Origin: Tenacibaculum mesophilum
GTDB lineage: Bacteria; Bacteroidota; Bacteroidia; Flavobacteriales; Flavobacteriaceae
DNA: 64,000 bases
Assembly (NCBI RefSeq): GCF_003867075.1
Contig: NZ_CP032544.1
Location: 2,660,001 to 2,724,000, forward strand
Direction: 5' to 3'
Both the position numbers and the translations under genes were made by a program. Positions 56,468 to 64,000 of this stretch are shown piece by piece. The notes under the pieces are model-generated. The model saw nothing but the letters and a program-made list of their open reading frames with translations. It did no database searches and was not told the origin of the DNA. Within the stretch, counting starts at the first letter, position 1. Every line of letters begins with the position of its first letter.

Positions 56468-57436
56468 ATGAATACTACAAAAGTAATTGCCACAAGAGGT
56501 GGAGAAAATATACTAAATAAACTTTATCTTACCATAGATGGTAAAAAGAATAGTATTAGTTGTGATAGAGTATTAAATAAGCAATATAATATTAGATTTA
56601 TAATAGAAATAGTTGAAGAAAAATTATCATATACAGACGAAATATTAGGGGATAAGTTGGTGGATAGTTCGCTTGGAGAATTTTTAATTAAACCAGATTC
56701 AGAAATAATATTATCTAATGAGGATTCTTCATTTAATAATAAATTGAACTTTAATTTAGCTTTTGATAAAGAGTGTTTTGTTGGAGTGAAAATTTATGAA
56801 AGTAATCCAATCAATAGTCATGGAGCCTTAGAAGTAATACCAGTGCCTACAGACATTATAAATGTATATGTTTATTTTTCGGAAACAAAAAAAATAAACG
56901 AGAAGACTGACGATATTCAATATGTTTTTGATGGGTATAATCATTTGGGGTTTTTCCTTGTTGATTTACCTAGAATGAAAAAAGTAATTGAGTTAGAGTA
57001 CGGTAAAAAAGAATTGGACTTAGTGGTTGAGTTCTCTACCTCTGAACTCATAGATAAACTTTTTGAAGAAGAGATAATTATGATCGTATGGGGGATTAAC
57101 CCTTATACATACCCTATATATAGTTCAGAATATTCAAAGTTAATAAAACCCTTGTTGGGAGAAGAGTTCAAACAAGAAGGTATTTTTAATATTGACGAAA
57201 AGATAAATGAGTTAAGTATTGTTCCAGGATATGAATTAAGTACTTGGCCTAAATTTTTAGAAAAAGAGTGGCCAAAAATTAAATTACAAGGAAAAGGAAA
57301 AAAAACATACTTAAAACCTTTTTGTTTAAAAAACGATGATTCAGAAACTGTAATTACTTCGTTTCTTGTATATAGAGAAGAAGGTACATTAGAGAAAAAT
57401 GAGCCTTTACTTAATGTTGATTTACTATATTCTTAA
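56468..57436 (+). CDS. probable immunity protein to the Rhs nuclease
   Basis: 322 residues, cytoplasmic, acidic, without signal or membrane segment. No family recognised; the sequence is beta-rich (TKVIATRGGENILNKLYLTI, INVYVYFSETKK). It starts 3 nt after the rhs stop, the fixed location of the cognate immunity gene in polymorphic toxin loci. At 322 residues it is long for an immunity protein. The call rests on position and on absence of other features. Confidence 0.6.
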   Translation: MNTTKVIATRGGENILNKLYLTIDGKKNSISCDRVLNKQYNIRFIIEIVEEKLSYTDEILGDKLVDSSLGEFLIKPDSEIILSNEDSSFNNKLNFNLAFDKECFVGVKIYESNPINSHGALEVIPVPTDIINVYVYFSETKKINEKTDDIQYVFDGYNHLGFFLVDLPRMKKVIELEYGKKELDLVVEFSTSELIDKLFEEEIIMIVWGINPYTYPIYSSEYSKLIKPLLGEEFKQEGIFNIDEKINELSIVPGYELSTWPKFLEKEWPKIKLQGKGKKTYLKPFCLKNDDSETVITSFLVYREEGTLEKNEPLLNVDLLYS

Positions 57437-57460
57437 TAAGATATTTCAGTAAAGTTACTC

Positions 57461-57955
57461 ATTTCTTTTAGGTATCAAGGTCAATACAAAGATGTAGAAA
57501 CAGGATTGTATTACAATAGGTTTAGGTATTACTCCCCAGAGTCAGGGGCTTATATTTCTCAAGACCCGATTGGACTATTAGGAAACAATCCTAATATGTA
57601 TGCTTATATTAGTGATTCTAACTCTTGGGTTGATGTTTTGGATTAGTTCCTTGGGAGAGAGGAGTGTTTAAAAAGTGGTGGGATACAGCATTAGAAAGTG
57701 ATGTGAAAGATAATTTGAAATCTGTTAAAAATGCAATGAGAGCAATGCATGGTGGTGGAAATCATGAAATGTTTCCTGTTTCTCAGGCGGTGAAAGCAAA
57801 AAAACTAGGATTTTCTTATGATGAGTTGTCAGAAAGGACAATCAAAACTTCAGATGTGTTCTTTGAAAATGTATCTGATGGGAAAGGAAGTTTGCTCTGA
57901 GGTCCTCATGTTTCATCAGGAGTTAATAACCAAGTTGCAGGCAGCAACAAGTAAG
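57461..57955 (+). pseudogene. broken Rhs C-terminal cassette 1 (core end plus HNH-like toxin)
   Basis: Reads [22 protein letters not shown], then [27 protein letters not shown] as in the intact Rhs core, but one T is missing in the T run at 57636-57639, giving a stop at 57644-57646. In the other frame it continues [20 protein letters not shown], then AMRAMHGGGNHEMFPVSQAV, an HNH-type nuclease segment, and stops at TGA 57898-57900, after which GPHVSSGVNNQ still reads in frame. So there is one frameshift and one nonsense change. The following Imm22-like gene is its likely former partner. Confidence 0.8.
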
Positions 57956-58032
57956 TAAGAGGCAAAGAATATTATATCTGAAATGCATGGTAAATATGTG
58001 AAGAAATTAAAAAAAATAAACTGTAAATAGCT

Positions 58033-58413
58033 ATGGATGAATTACATGTGTGGGTTGGTAGTTTTGAGGGCTCACTAGAAACATTTGAGAAATTTTTTGA
58101 CTTAACAGATTTTTATAACAATTATGAGTCAGGAAATAATTTTGAGCGTTGTGAATTTTGTAAATACATAGATGATGACTCCTATGATAATGATTTTATT
58201 GGTTTTGAAATAGGGGATATTGGAATTAAAGAGTTGTTATTTAATACGTTGCCAGATTCTGATTTAGCAGAAAAAGTTTTGAGAAAATGTGAAGAAGAAA
58301 ATATTTTAAAACCTAATGCTATTTTGTATTATGGAGATGAAGATTTAAGTGTTAATGATTTAGATGATAGTTTTAAAGGGTTGAAATATTTAGGGGTGTT
58401 TGATTGGGATTGA
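58033..58413 (+). CDS. Imm22-like immunity protein
   Basis: 126 residues. It starts MDELHVWVGSFEGSLETFEKFFD, which resembles the WxG opening of the Imm22 family, and ends with a strongly acidic part (YGDEDLSVNDLDDSFKGLKYL) expected of an inhibitor of a basic nuclease. It directly follows broken cassette 1. It is intact, so it may still protect against kin carrying that toxin. Family call from memory, moderate. Confidence 0.65.
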   Translation: MDELHVWVGSFEGSLETFEKFFDLTDFYNNYESGNNFERCEFCKYIDDDSYDNDFIGFEIGDIGIKELLFNTLPDSDLAEKVLRKCEEENILKPNAILYYGDEDLSVNDLDDSFKGLKYLGVFDWD

Positions 58414-58443
58414 TTTAATTACAGTATACTTTAACCTGACCAA

Positions 58444-58896
58444 TATCAAGACCCCATTGGATTGGCTGGTGGTGATAACTTCTATGCATATGTTCACGAT
58501 AGCAATAGTTATGTTGATGTTTTAGGTTTAGCTAGTCAAAGGTGGATGAGTAAGACAAAAAGTGATGGAACACCTTATAGAAAACCAGGTCCTAAAGCTA
58601 AAGGAACGGGAGACCACAATGCTAAAATAGATGAGATTATAGCTAGAGAAAAAAGCTAAACCAGGTATTGAACGCATTGGAGGTGGCTCAAAAACAGAAG
58701 TTATGATTGACACTACGGGAGGTTTAAAAGATATTAGACGTATGGATGCTTCTTTTAAAAGGGCAGATGGTAGTGTATATCACATAAACGTAGGAAGGAG
58801 TCTTGCAGATGGTAAAACTGGTACAATAAGAGAAAGAGAAGTTTTAAAGGACGTTTTGGATGTAGGTGAAGATGTTAGTTTTGAAGCTTATGGTTA
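58444..58896 (+). pseudogene. broken Rhs C-terminal cassette 2
   Basis: Core end QDPIGLAGGDNFYAYVHDSNSYVDVLGL, then a toxin segment ASQRWMSKTKSDGTPYRKPG and DHNAKIDEIIAREK. An extra A in the run at 58649-58654 puts a stop at 58657-58659; with five A the frame goes on KPGIERIGGGSKTEV, DIRRMDASFKRADGSVYHIN, VGRSLADGKTGTIRERE and ends naturally at 58896. This looks like a nuclease of the restriction-like class. No immunity gene of its own is evident right after it. Confidence 0.75.
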
Positions 58897-58990
58897 AGAT
58901 TCTGATTATCGTTCAAAAGTAAAAACAAGTTGTAATTAATGTCTCGAATAAATTTAGTAATGTCGTTGTCGAATTTTTATTCTTTTATTT

Positions 58991-59087
58991 TAGAAGTTAT
59001 AGAAACAATAAAGCATTGCATAATGCTTATGAAAGTTTTAGAAAAAAATATTGGAAAGAAAGAGCTAAAGGATTAAGTTGTTGTTAA
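58991..59087 (+). pseudogene. short Rhs-toxin C-terminal fragment 3
   Basis: A frame reading FRSYRNNKALHNAYESFRKKYW then KERAKGLSCC and a stop. The ALHNAYESFRKKYW type of end is common in HNH/Endo VII-like toxins. No core remains. It directly precedes a SMI1/KNR4 immunity gene, its probable former partner. Only about 30 codons are left. Confidence 0.5.
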
Positions 59088-59101
59088 TAATTTTATAGAA
59101 C

Positions 59102-59557
59102 ATGAGTTATATTGATGTTATAAAAAACATAGAAGATGATACTTTTTATAGTGATGGAAATGTATCAGGTGGAATAATAAATGAATGTGAAAAGATTCTT
59201 GGTCTAAAATTACCTAAAGAGTACAAAAAATATATTTCAGAATGTGGATATATAGGTTTTGGTGATAGTATATTACTTGGTTTAGATTCAGATGGAGAAA
59301 ATGAAGAAAGAGGTACAGTTTTAGGGGATACTTTATTTGCAAGAGATGAATTTTCTCTTGGGGGTGAGTTTGTGGTTATTGAATATCAAGATTATGAAAA
59401 TTTGTATGCGTTAAAGTGTTCTTCAGATGAAGAACTAGAGGATTCACCAATTTTTAGTTTTGATATAAAATATGATAATAAATTGGCTGAACCTGTTAAA
59501 GTTTCTGATAGCTTTAAAGAGCATTTCAAAACATTTGTTGATAATTTATCAGACTAA
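59102..59557 (+). CDS. SMI1/KNR4 family immunity protein
   Basis: 151 residues. IINECEKILGLKLPKEYKKYISECGYIGFGDSILLGL is the SMI1/KNR4 (SUKH) signature, with the LPxxYKxY turn. It is acidic overall (pI low by eye). SUKH proteins are general immunity partners of polymorphic nuclease toxins. It lies 14 nt after toxin fragment 3 and 8 nt before the Imm11-like gene. Confidence 0.88.
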   Translation: MSYIDVIKNIEDDTFYSDGNVSGGIINECEKILGLKLPKEYKKYISECGYIGFGDSILLGLDSDGENEERGTVLGDTLFARDEFSLGGEFVVIEYQDYENLYALKCSSDEELEDSPIFSFDIKYDNKLAEPVKVSDSFKEHFKTFVDNLSD

Positions 59558-59565
59558 TTATATTA

Positions 59566-60120
59566 ATGAATTATCAATTTTCAGATTTCTACAAAAGAGA
59601 TGTTAGTTTTGTTTTCGATGATGAAAACGATATAGACTTTTCTACTTTAAATGAAGGAAAAAAAATACAATTTGCATCCCCCTTTTTATATACAGTTGAT
59701 AAAATAGATAGCTATATAAACTCTTATGATTTATTACCAACTATTGGTCTACCATTAGTAAGTGAAAAATTTAGAGATACTTTTCTTGATTTAACTAAAA
59801 GCCAAATAGAGTTTATTCCTGTTATAATTAGAGATGATAAGCAAAATAAAAATACTAACTTTTTAGCTTTGAATATTCTAAATGTAATTTCTTGTATGGA
59901 TGAAGAAAAATCAATTACAGAAAAAACCAGATATGGTACTTTAAAAATTAAAAAACTTCATTTTATTAAAGGTGCTTTGAAAAATATGGATATAGTAAGA
60001 ATGGAAGAACATAAATCTTATATTATAGTTACAGAAGTTTTTAAAAATAAGTGTGAAAAAGCTAACTTAAAAGGAATTAACTTTATAGAAGAAGGACATT
60101 CTATTTATACAGATGTTTAA
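59566..60120 (+). CDS. Imm11-like immunity protein
   Basis: 184 residues. SYDLLPTIGLPLVSEKFRDTFLDL, IEFIPVIIRDDKQNKN, FLALNILNVISCMDEEKS and VTEVFKNKCEKANLKGINFIE follow the order of the Imm11 (MXAN_0049-type) domain. Two immunity genes in a row with one toxin fragment suggest loss of a toxin cassette. It ends with a terminator. Confidence 0.75.
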   Translation: MNYQFSDFYKRDVSFVFDDENDIDFSTLNEGKKIQFASPFLYTVDKIDSYINSYDLLPTIGLPLVSEKFRDTFLDLTKSQIEFIPVIIRDDKQNKNTNFLALNILNVISCMDEEKSITEKTRYGTLKIKKLHFIKGALKNMDIVRMEEHKSYIIVTEVFKNKCEKANLKGINFIEEGHSIYTDV

Positions 60121-60165
60121 TTAGTTGTGTAATCAAAGCCACCTTAAATAATATTTAAAAATAGA

Positions 60166-60197
60166 AAAGCCACAGTTTTAAGCTGTGGTTTTTTATT
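60166..60197 (+). terminator. terminator of the immunity genes
   Basis: GCCACAG and CTGTGGT stem with A and T tracts either side, ending in T6. Confidence 0.75.
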
Positions 60198-60333
60198 GCG
60201 CAAATGCTTGTTTAGTTTTAAAGTTTTGTATGTGGGTATCAATAAGGTTAAATAAGATACTTTTAGTGCTATTATCTAATTTTTCTATATCGTTAATGCG
60301 TTGCAAAACAGCTTTGTTATAGTTAGATATCTC
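60193..60333 (-). pseudogene. C-terminal fragment of an XRE-type HTH regulator
   Basis: Minus-strand peptide ISNYNKAVLQRINDIEKLDN then FNLIDTHIQNFKTKQAFA and a stop. This form (a helical end with LIDxxIxxFKTKQAxA) is what I recall at the C-terminus of small Flavobacteria HTH regulators. The DNA-binding part is missing and the frame runs into the palindrome at 60347. A remnant, not a gene. Confidence 0.5.
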
Positions 60334-60334
60334 C

Positions 60335-60366
60335 CTCCCGCTAGCGCGAGCGTCACGCTCGTGTCG
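60335..60366. repeat. GC-rich REP-like palindrome
   Basis: CTCCCGCTAGCG, then CGAGCGT, C, ACGCTCG (60347-60361): a perfect 7-1-7 dyad in the middle of AT-rich DNA. Its translated form RHERDARASG is one I recall as a widespread repeat in Bacteroidetes. An intergenic palindromic repeat is the simplest reading. Confidence 0.6.
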
Positions 60367-60405
60367 TGTATGAGTAAGCGGCAAAGGGTCAAGAAAATAT
60401 AAAGC

Positions 60406-60428
60406 ACAGCAGCGATGCTGTAGTTTTT
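60406..60428 (+). terminator. terminator-like hairpin with GNRA loop
   Basis: ACAGCA, loop GCGA, TGCTGT, then AGTTTTTT. Good form, though no intact gene ends just before it; perhaps left from the lost cassette or HTH gene. Confidence 0.5.
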
Positions 60429-60474
60429 TCGCATTATGCTATCTGCTTCGCTTATAAAATTTCAAAAAAACTTA

Positions 60475-60660
60475 TAGGTACACCTATACAAGCATATCAT
60501 AGTAGTGGTAAAAAAGTATGGGAATGTGAGTTGGATATATACGGAAAAGCTCGTAGTTTTACGGGAGAAAAAACGTTCATTCCTTTTAGATATCAGGGGC
60601 AGTATGAAGATGAAGAAACGGGATTATATTACAATAGGTTTAGGTGTTATTTATCTGATA
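60475..60660 (+). pseudogene. Rhs core fragment 4, with 113-bp exact copy of the intact rhs gene
   Basis: 60475-60587 is identical to 55749-55861 of the rhs gene, then about 60 nt still code for [19 protein letters not shown] with silent differences, after which similarity stops (CYLSDT). It has no start and no toxin. The rest to 60780 shows no gene. It is the far border of the cassette array. Confidence 0.85.
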
Positions 60661-60781
60661 CTATAGTATTCTTAGATTGTATTACAATGTTGTGTATTTT
60701 GAGGTGAAAAAGACATTTATAGAGAAGATAAATATAAAAAAAGATGTAATGAATAGAGCAGTTGGTGAAAATCATTAAAAC

Positions 60782-60818
60782 AAAAAAATCAATCTAAAAA
60801 AGATTGATTTTTTTTGTT
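60782..60818. terminator. bidirectional terminator by the tRNA genes
   Basis: AAAAAAATCAATCT, 4-nt loop, AGATTGATTTTTTTT. On the minus strand it ends the tRNA-Asn transcript. Confidence 0.8.
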
Positions 60819-60821
60819 TTG

Positions 60822-60895
60822 CTCCCCCTCTTGGGCTCGAACCAAGGACCCTCTGATTAACAGTCAGATGCTCTAACCAACTGAGCTAAGGAGGA
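60822..60895 (-). tRNA. tRNA-Asn (GTT), second copy in transcript order
   Basis: 74 nt on the minus strand. Acceptor TCCTCCT pairs with AGGGGGA, discriminator G, no encoded CCA. D arm AGCTCAGTTGGTTAGAGC, anticodon stem CTGACTGTTAATCAG with GTT, T arm GGTTCGAGCC. Identical to the copy at 60956-61029. Confidence 0.95.
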
Positions 60896-60955
60896 ATGTT
60901 CATGTAGAACAATATATATGTACTGTAGAAATTATCGGCTTCTACCTTGCCTTTG

Positions 60956-61029
60956 CTCCCCCTCTTGGGCTCGAACCAAGGACCCTCTGATTAACAGTCA
61001 GATGCTCTAACCAACTGAGCTAAGGAGGA
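60956..61029 (-). tRNA. tRNA-Asn (GTT), first copy in transcript order
   Basis: Same 74-nt sequence as 60822-60895 with anticodon GTT. The pair is separated by 60 nt and read from one promoter at 61062-61092. Confidence 0.95.
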
Positions 61030-61061
61030 ATTTAAAACATACTTGTCTTAAAATGCGAGTG

Positions 61062-61092
61062 CAAATTTAAGGGGATTTTTTATATCTGCAAA
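61062..61092 (-). promoter_or_regulatory. tRNA-Asn promoter
   Basis: On the minus strand: TTTG (61089-61092), N19, TAAATTTG (61062-61069). Full consensus, about 33 nt before the first tRNA. Confidence 0.7.
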
Positions 61093-61253
61093 TTATTTTT
61101 TAAAAAAAGTAAGATTAAAATTACTTATCTCTGGATTTCAGTTGTTTATTTTTTAAGGGAATTATGTTTTTAACTGAAATTTAACAAAAAGCTAATACTC
61201 GTTAAAGAGTTTAAAATTAGACTAAAAAGGAATGGTATTTTTCGTAAAAGTTG

Positions 61254-61261
61254 TACTTTTG
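61254..61261 (+). promoter_or_regulatory. -7 box of sucA
   Basis: TACTTTTG fits TAnnTTTG, 40 nt before the start; -33 box not clear. Confidence 0.4.
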
Positions 61262-61301
61262 TCTCCATTATTCTTATTGATAGAAAAGTATAACAAAATA
61301 T

Positions 61302-64000
61302 ATGGACAAGTTTTCGTTCTTAAACGCAGCACATGCAGGTTTTATAGGTGATTTGTATGAAAAATATCAAAAAAATCCTGATGCGATAGAACCAAGTTGG
61401 AGAAGTTTTTTTCAAGGATATGATTTGGCTAACGAGAAATACTCATTAACAGATGAAGAAGTTTCGGTAGAAGTCCCTGAAGAAGTACGTAAAGAATTTT
61501 TAGTAATCGATTTAATTAACGGTTACCGTACCCGTGGCCATTTGTTTACCAAAACAAACCCAGTACGAAATAGAAGAACATATACTCCAACATTAGATAT
61601 TGAAAATTTTGGATTAAATCAATCAGATTTATCCACTGTTTTCAATGCAGGAGAGATTTTAGGAATAGGACCTAAAAGTTTAGCAGAAATTATAAACTAT
61701 TTAAAGTCTGTTTTCTGCGAAAGCATTGGAGTTGAGTATATGTATGTACGCAACCCTGAAGAGTTAAAGTGGTGGAATGAGCGTTTGAATAAGAATGCTA
61801 ACCATCCAAGTTATGATGTAGAGTCTAAGAAGTATATTCTTACGAAACTAAATCAAGCATCAACTTTCGAAAGCTTTTTGCAAACAAAGTATGTAGGTCA
61901 AAAACGATTCTCTGTTGAAGGAGGAGAAACATTAATTCCAGGGGTAAGTGTAGCGCTTAGAGACGCGGCTGAATTGTATGGAGTGGAAGAATGCGTGTTA
62001 GGAATGGCACATCGTGGACGCTTAAACACTTTGGTAAACATCTTTAAAAAACCTATTCGCGATTTATTTAGTGAGTTTGAAGGAAAAGATTTTGAAGATC
62101 AAGATATAGATGGAGATGTTAAGTATCATTTAGGTTTAACCTTAAGCAAAGCGTATCAAGGTGGACAAAAAATGAAGATGAATTTAGTTCCAAATCCATC
62201 TCACTTAGAAACTGTTGATGCAGTTGCTGAAGGAATAGTTAGAGCTAAAATTGATAAAGACTACGAAGGAAACGAAAATAAGATATTACCAATTTTAGTA
62301 CATGGAGATGCCGCTGTGGCAGCTCAAGGTATTGTGTATGAGGTTGTGCAAATGGCACAATTAAACGGATACAAAACAGGAGGTACTATACACATTGTAG
62401 TAAATAACCAAGTTGGTTTTACAACCAATTATTTAGATGCTCGTTCAAGTACGTATTGTACTGATGTAGCTAAAGTAACGTTATCTCCAGTATTACACGT
62501 AAACGCTGATGATGCTGAGGCTGTTTGTCACGCTATGGAAATGGCTGTTGAATATCGTATGAAATTCAACAAAGACATTTTTATTGACTTATTAGGATAC
62601 CGTAAATACGGTCATAACGAAGGAGATGAACCACGTTTTACTCAGCCAAAATTATATAAGGCAATTTCTAAGCATAAAAATGCAAGAGAAATTTATGCTA
62701 ATAAATTAATAGAAGAAGGAAGTATAACAACGGACTACTTACAGAAAATAACAGATGAATTTAAGGCGCATTTAGAGGCTGAATTTACAGAATCTAAAAA
62801 GAAAGAAACGTCTAAAATTCAAGAGTTCATGCCTGATGTATGGGATGGGTTTGTACGTAAGCAATTACAAGATATGTTACAGCCTGTAGATACAACCTAT
62901 TCAGTAGATGGTTTAAAAGGCATTGCAAGAGTTATTTCAAAAACACCAGAAGGACACAAGTTTGTTCGTAAAGCAGAACGTATCTTAAAAGGTCGTGAAA
63001 AAATGGTTTTTGAAGATAACTTATTAGATTGGGGTACAGCTGAAAACTTAGCATACGGTACGTTGTTAGAAGAAGGATACGATGTTCGTATTTCAGGAGA
63101 AGATGTAGAAAGAGGAACATTCTCTCACCGTCATGCAATTATGCGTGATGAAGAAACTTTAGAGCGTGTAAATTTATTAAACACAAACCCTAAGAATAAA
63201 GGAGAGATGACTATTTACAACTCTCACTTATCAGAATATGGAGTGTTAGGTTTTGATTATGGATATGCAATGGCAGCTCCAAATACCCTAACCATTTGGG
63301 AAGCTCAGTTTGGTGATTTTGCCAACGGAGCACAAATTATGTTCGACCAGTATATTTCTTCAGCAGAAGATAAATGGAAGTTACAAAACGGATTGGTAAT
63401 GTTACTACCTCACGGGTATGAAGGTCAAGGACCAGAGCATTCATCAGGTAGAATTGAACGTTTCTTACAATCGTCATCAACTGATAACTGGACAATAGCA
63501 AACTGTTCTACACCAGCAAATATGTATCATATTTTGCGTCGTCAGATGAAGCGTGATTTTAGAAAACCATTAATTGTTTTCACACCAAAAAGTTTATTAC
63601 GTTTACCTAAAGCAGTAAATCCTATTGAAGATTTAGCAAACGGAACTTTCCAAGAAGTGATTGATGATACTATCGATACATCAAAAGTTAAGAAAATGGT
63701 GTTCTGTACAGGTAAATTTTATTATGACTTATTAGCAGAACGTGAAAAGTTAGAAAGAGAAGATGTAGCTTTAGTTCGTATAGAGCAATTGTTCCCATTA
63801 CATAATGATAAAATTAAAGAAGTAATGGACAAGTATCCAAATGTAGAACGTTATGTTTGGGCGCAAGAAGAACCTAAAAATATGGGAGCTTGGAGTTATA
63901 TGTTAGAACGTTTTGAATTAGCTAGGTTAGAATGTGCCTCGGAAGAGTACCGTTCGGCGCCAGCAGCAGGTTCAAGTGCACGTTTTAAAAGACGTCATCA
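61302..64000 (+). CDS. sucA: 2-oxoglutarate dehydrogenase E1 component (3' end outside window)
   Basis: 899 codons visible, open at the window end; only some tens of residues are likely missing (the last visible part, PAAGSSARFKRRH, is near the usual C-terminus). Start MDKFSFLNAAHAGFIGDLYEKY. Motifs: GMAHRGRLNTLVN, NPSHLETVDAVAEGIVRAK, HGDAAVAAQGIVYE with thiamine diphosphate contacts, RKYGHNEGDEPRFTQP, FSHRHAI and GYEGQGPEHSSGRIERFLQ. It decarboxylates 2-oxoglutarate in the TCA cycle and passes succinyl to SucB, expected downstream. Confidence 0.97.
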   Translation, partial: MDKFSFLNAAHAGFIGDLYEKYQKNPDAIEPSWRSFFQGYDLANEKYSLTDEEVSVEVPEEVRKEFLVIDLINGYRTRGHLFTKTNPVRNRRTYTPTLDIENFGLNQSDLSTVFNAGEILGIGPKSLAEIINYLKSVFCESIGVEYMYVRNPEELKWWNERLNKNANHPSYDVESKKYILTKLNQASTFESFLQTKYVGQKRFSVEGGETLIPGVSVALRDAAELYGVEECVLGMAHRGRLNTLVNIFKKPIRDLFSEFEGKDFEDQDIDGDVKYHLGLTLSKAYQGGQKMKMNLVPNPSHLETVDAVAEGIVRAKIDKDYEGNENKILPILVHGDAAVAAQGIVYEVVQMAQLNGYKTGGTIHIVVNNQVGFTTNYLDARSSTYCTDVAKVTLSPVLHVNADDAEAVCHAMEMAVEYRMKFNKDIFIDLLGYRKYGHNEGDEPRFTQPKLYKAISKHKNAREIYANKLIEEGSITTDYLQKITDEFKAHLEAEFTESKKKETSKIQEFMPDVWDGFVRKQLQDMLQPVDTTYSVDGLKGIARVISKTPEGHKFVRKAERILKGREKMVFEDNLLDWGTAENLAYGTLLEEGYDVRISGEDVERGTFSHRHAIMRDEETLERVNLLNTNPKNKGEMTIYNSHLSEYGVLGFDYGYAMAAPNTLTIWEAQFGDFANGAQIMFDQYISSAEDKWKLQNGLVMLLPHGYEGQGPEHSSGRIERFLQSSSTDNWTIANCSTPANMYHILRRQMKRDFRKPLIVFTPKSLLRLPKAVNPIEDLANGTFQEVIDDTIDTSKVKKMVFCTGKFYYDLLAEREKLEREDVALVRIEQLFPLHNDKIKEVMDKYPNVERYVWAQEEPKNMGAWSYMLERFELARLECASEEYRSAPAAGSSARFKRRH

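Noticed and set aside
57664..57900. A complete gene of 78 residues
   Set aside because: Its reading frame continues upstream into the Rhs core and downstream past a stop; it is part of broken cassette 1.
58462..58659. A complete gene of 65 residues
   Set aside because: It begins inside the Rhs core motif and ends at a frameshift; it is the first half of broken cassette 2.
60193..60384. A complete 63-residue protein
   Set aside because: The first 20 codons are the GC-rich palindrome; only the HTH regulator end looks real.

Overview
The window reads as chromosomal DNA of an AT-rich marine Bacteroidetes, most likely a Flavobacteriaceae member close to Tenacibaculum. The signs are a T9SS-type C-terminal sorting domain, TonB receptors with carboxypeptidase-regulatory-like N-termini, paired FecI/FecR, a short AtpC, thrombospondin-type-3 OmpA proteins, almost no Shine-Dalgarno sequences, and repeated promoters of the Bacteroidetes form TTTG-N19/20-TAnnTTTG. 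The genus is inference; no 16S gene or marker search was available.

Layout. 1-659: C-terminally cut universal stress protein. 732-5597: translation operon rimP-nusA-infB with a terminator-like hairpin in its leader. 5600-12640: small metabolic and hypothetical genes (panB, hydroxyacid dehydrogenase, VOC, DUF1801, TM2), an ECF sigma factor with a small zinc-finger partner, an O-methyltransferase and a decayed gene copy. 12690-18780: secreted TSP3 protein, duplicated beta-helix lipoprotein and TonB receptor. 18916-22960: metal locus, in which a TonB receptor diverges from a DtxR/MntR-like regulator and a ZIP transporter around a perfect palindrome. 22992-31238: AddA/RecB-like helicase-nuclease, kbl, ompA, atpDC, tatA. 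31732-39400: JmjC-like cupin protein, TonB receptor/FecR/FecI surface-signalling set and divergent lipoprotein, metalloprotease and beta-barrel genes. 39481-47505: biotin genes bioB, a ketosynthase, bioA, a polytopic membrane protein, bioD, a DUF2007 protein and bioF.

47582-60660 is the accessory heart of the window: a type VI secretion effector island. One promoter and an attenuator-like leader precede hcp (tssD). Then come a small protein with an L,D-transpeptidase-like HxnSxGC motif, a lipoprotein that is probably its immunity partner, vgrG, a TPR-like protein, a PAAR-like protein, a 1133-residue Rhs protein ending in an HNH-type nuclease, and a probable immunity protein. Behind it lies a series of broken Rhs C-terminal cassettes interleaved with intact immunity genes (Imm22-like, SMI1/KNR4, Imm11-like), ending in a perfect 113-bp copy of the rhs core, a GC-rich REP-like palindrome and an HTH-regulator fragment. 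No tss sheath, baseplate or membrane genes are present, so the apparatus must be encoded elsewhere.

60822-64000: two identical tandem tRNA-Asn genes on the minus strand, then sucA (2-oxoglutarate dehydrogenase E1), cut by the window end.

The best candidates for something new are the putative YkuD-like effector/lipoprotein pair between hcp and vgrG, the hcp leader that can fold two mutually exclusive ways, the orphan Rhs-toxin/immunity array, and the palindrome that is both bidirectional terminator and the coding end of two convergent genes.
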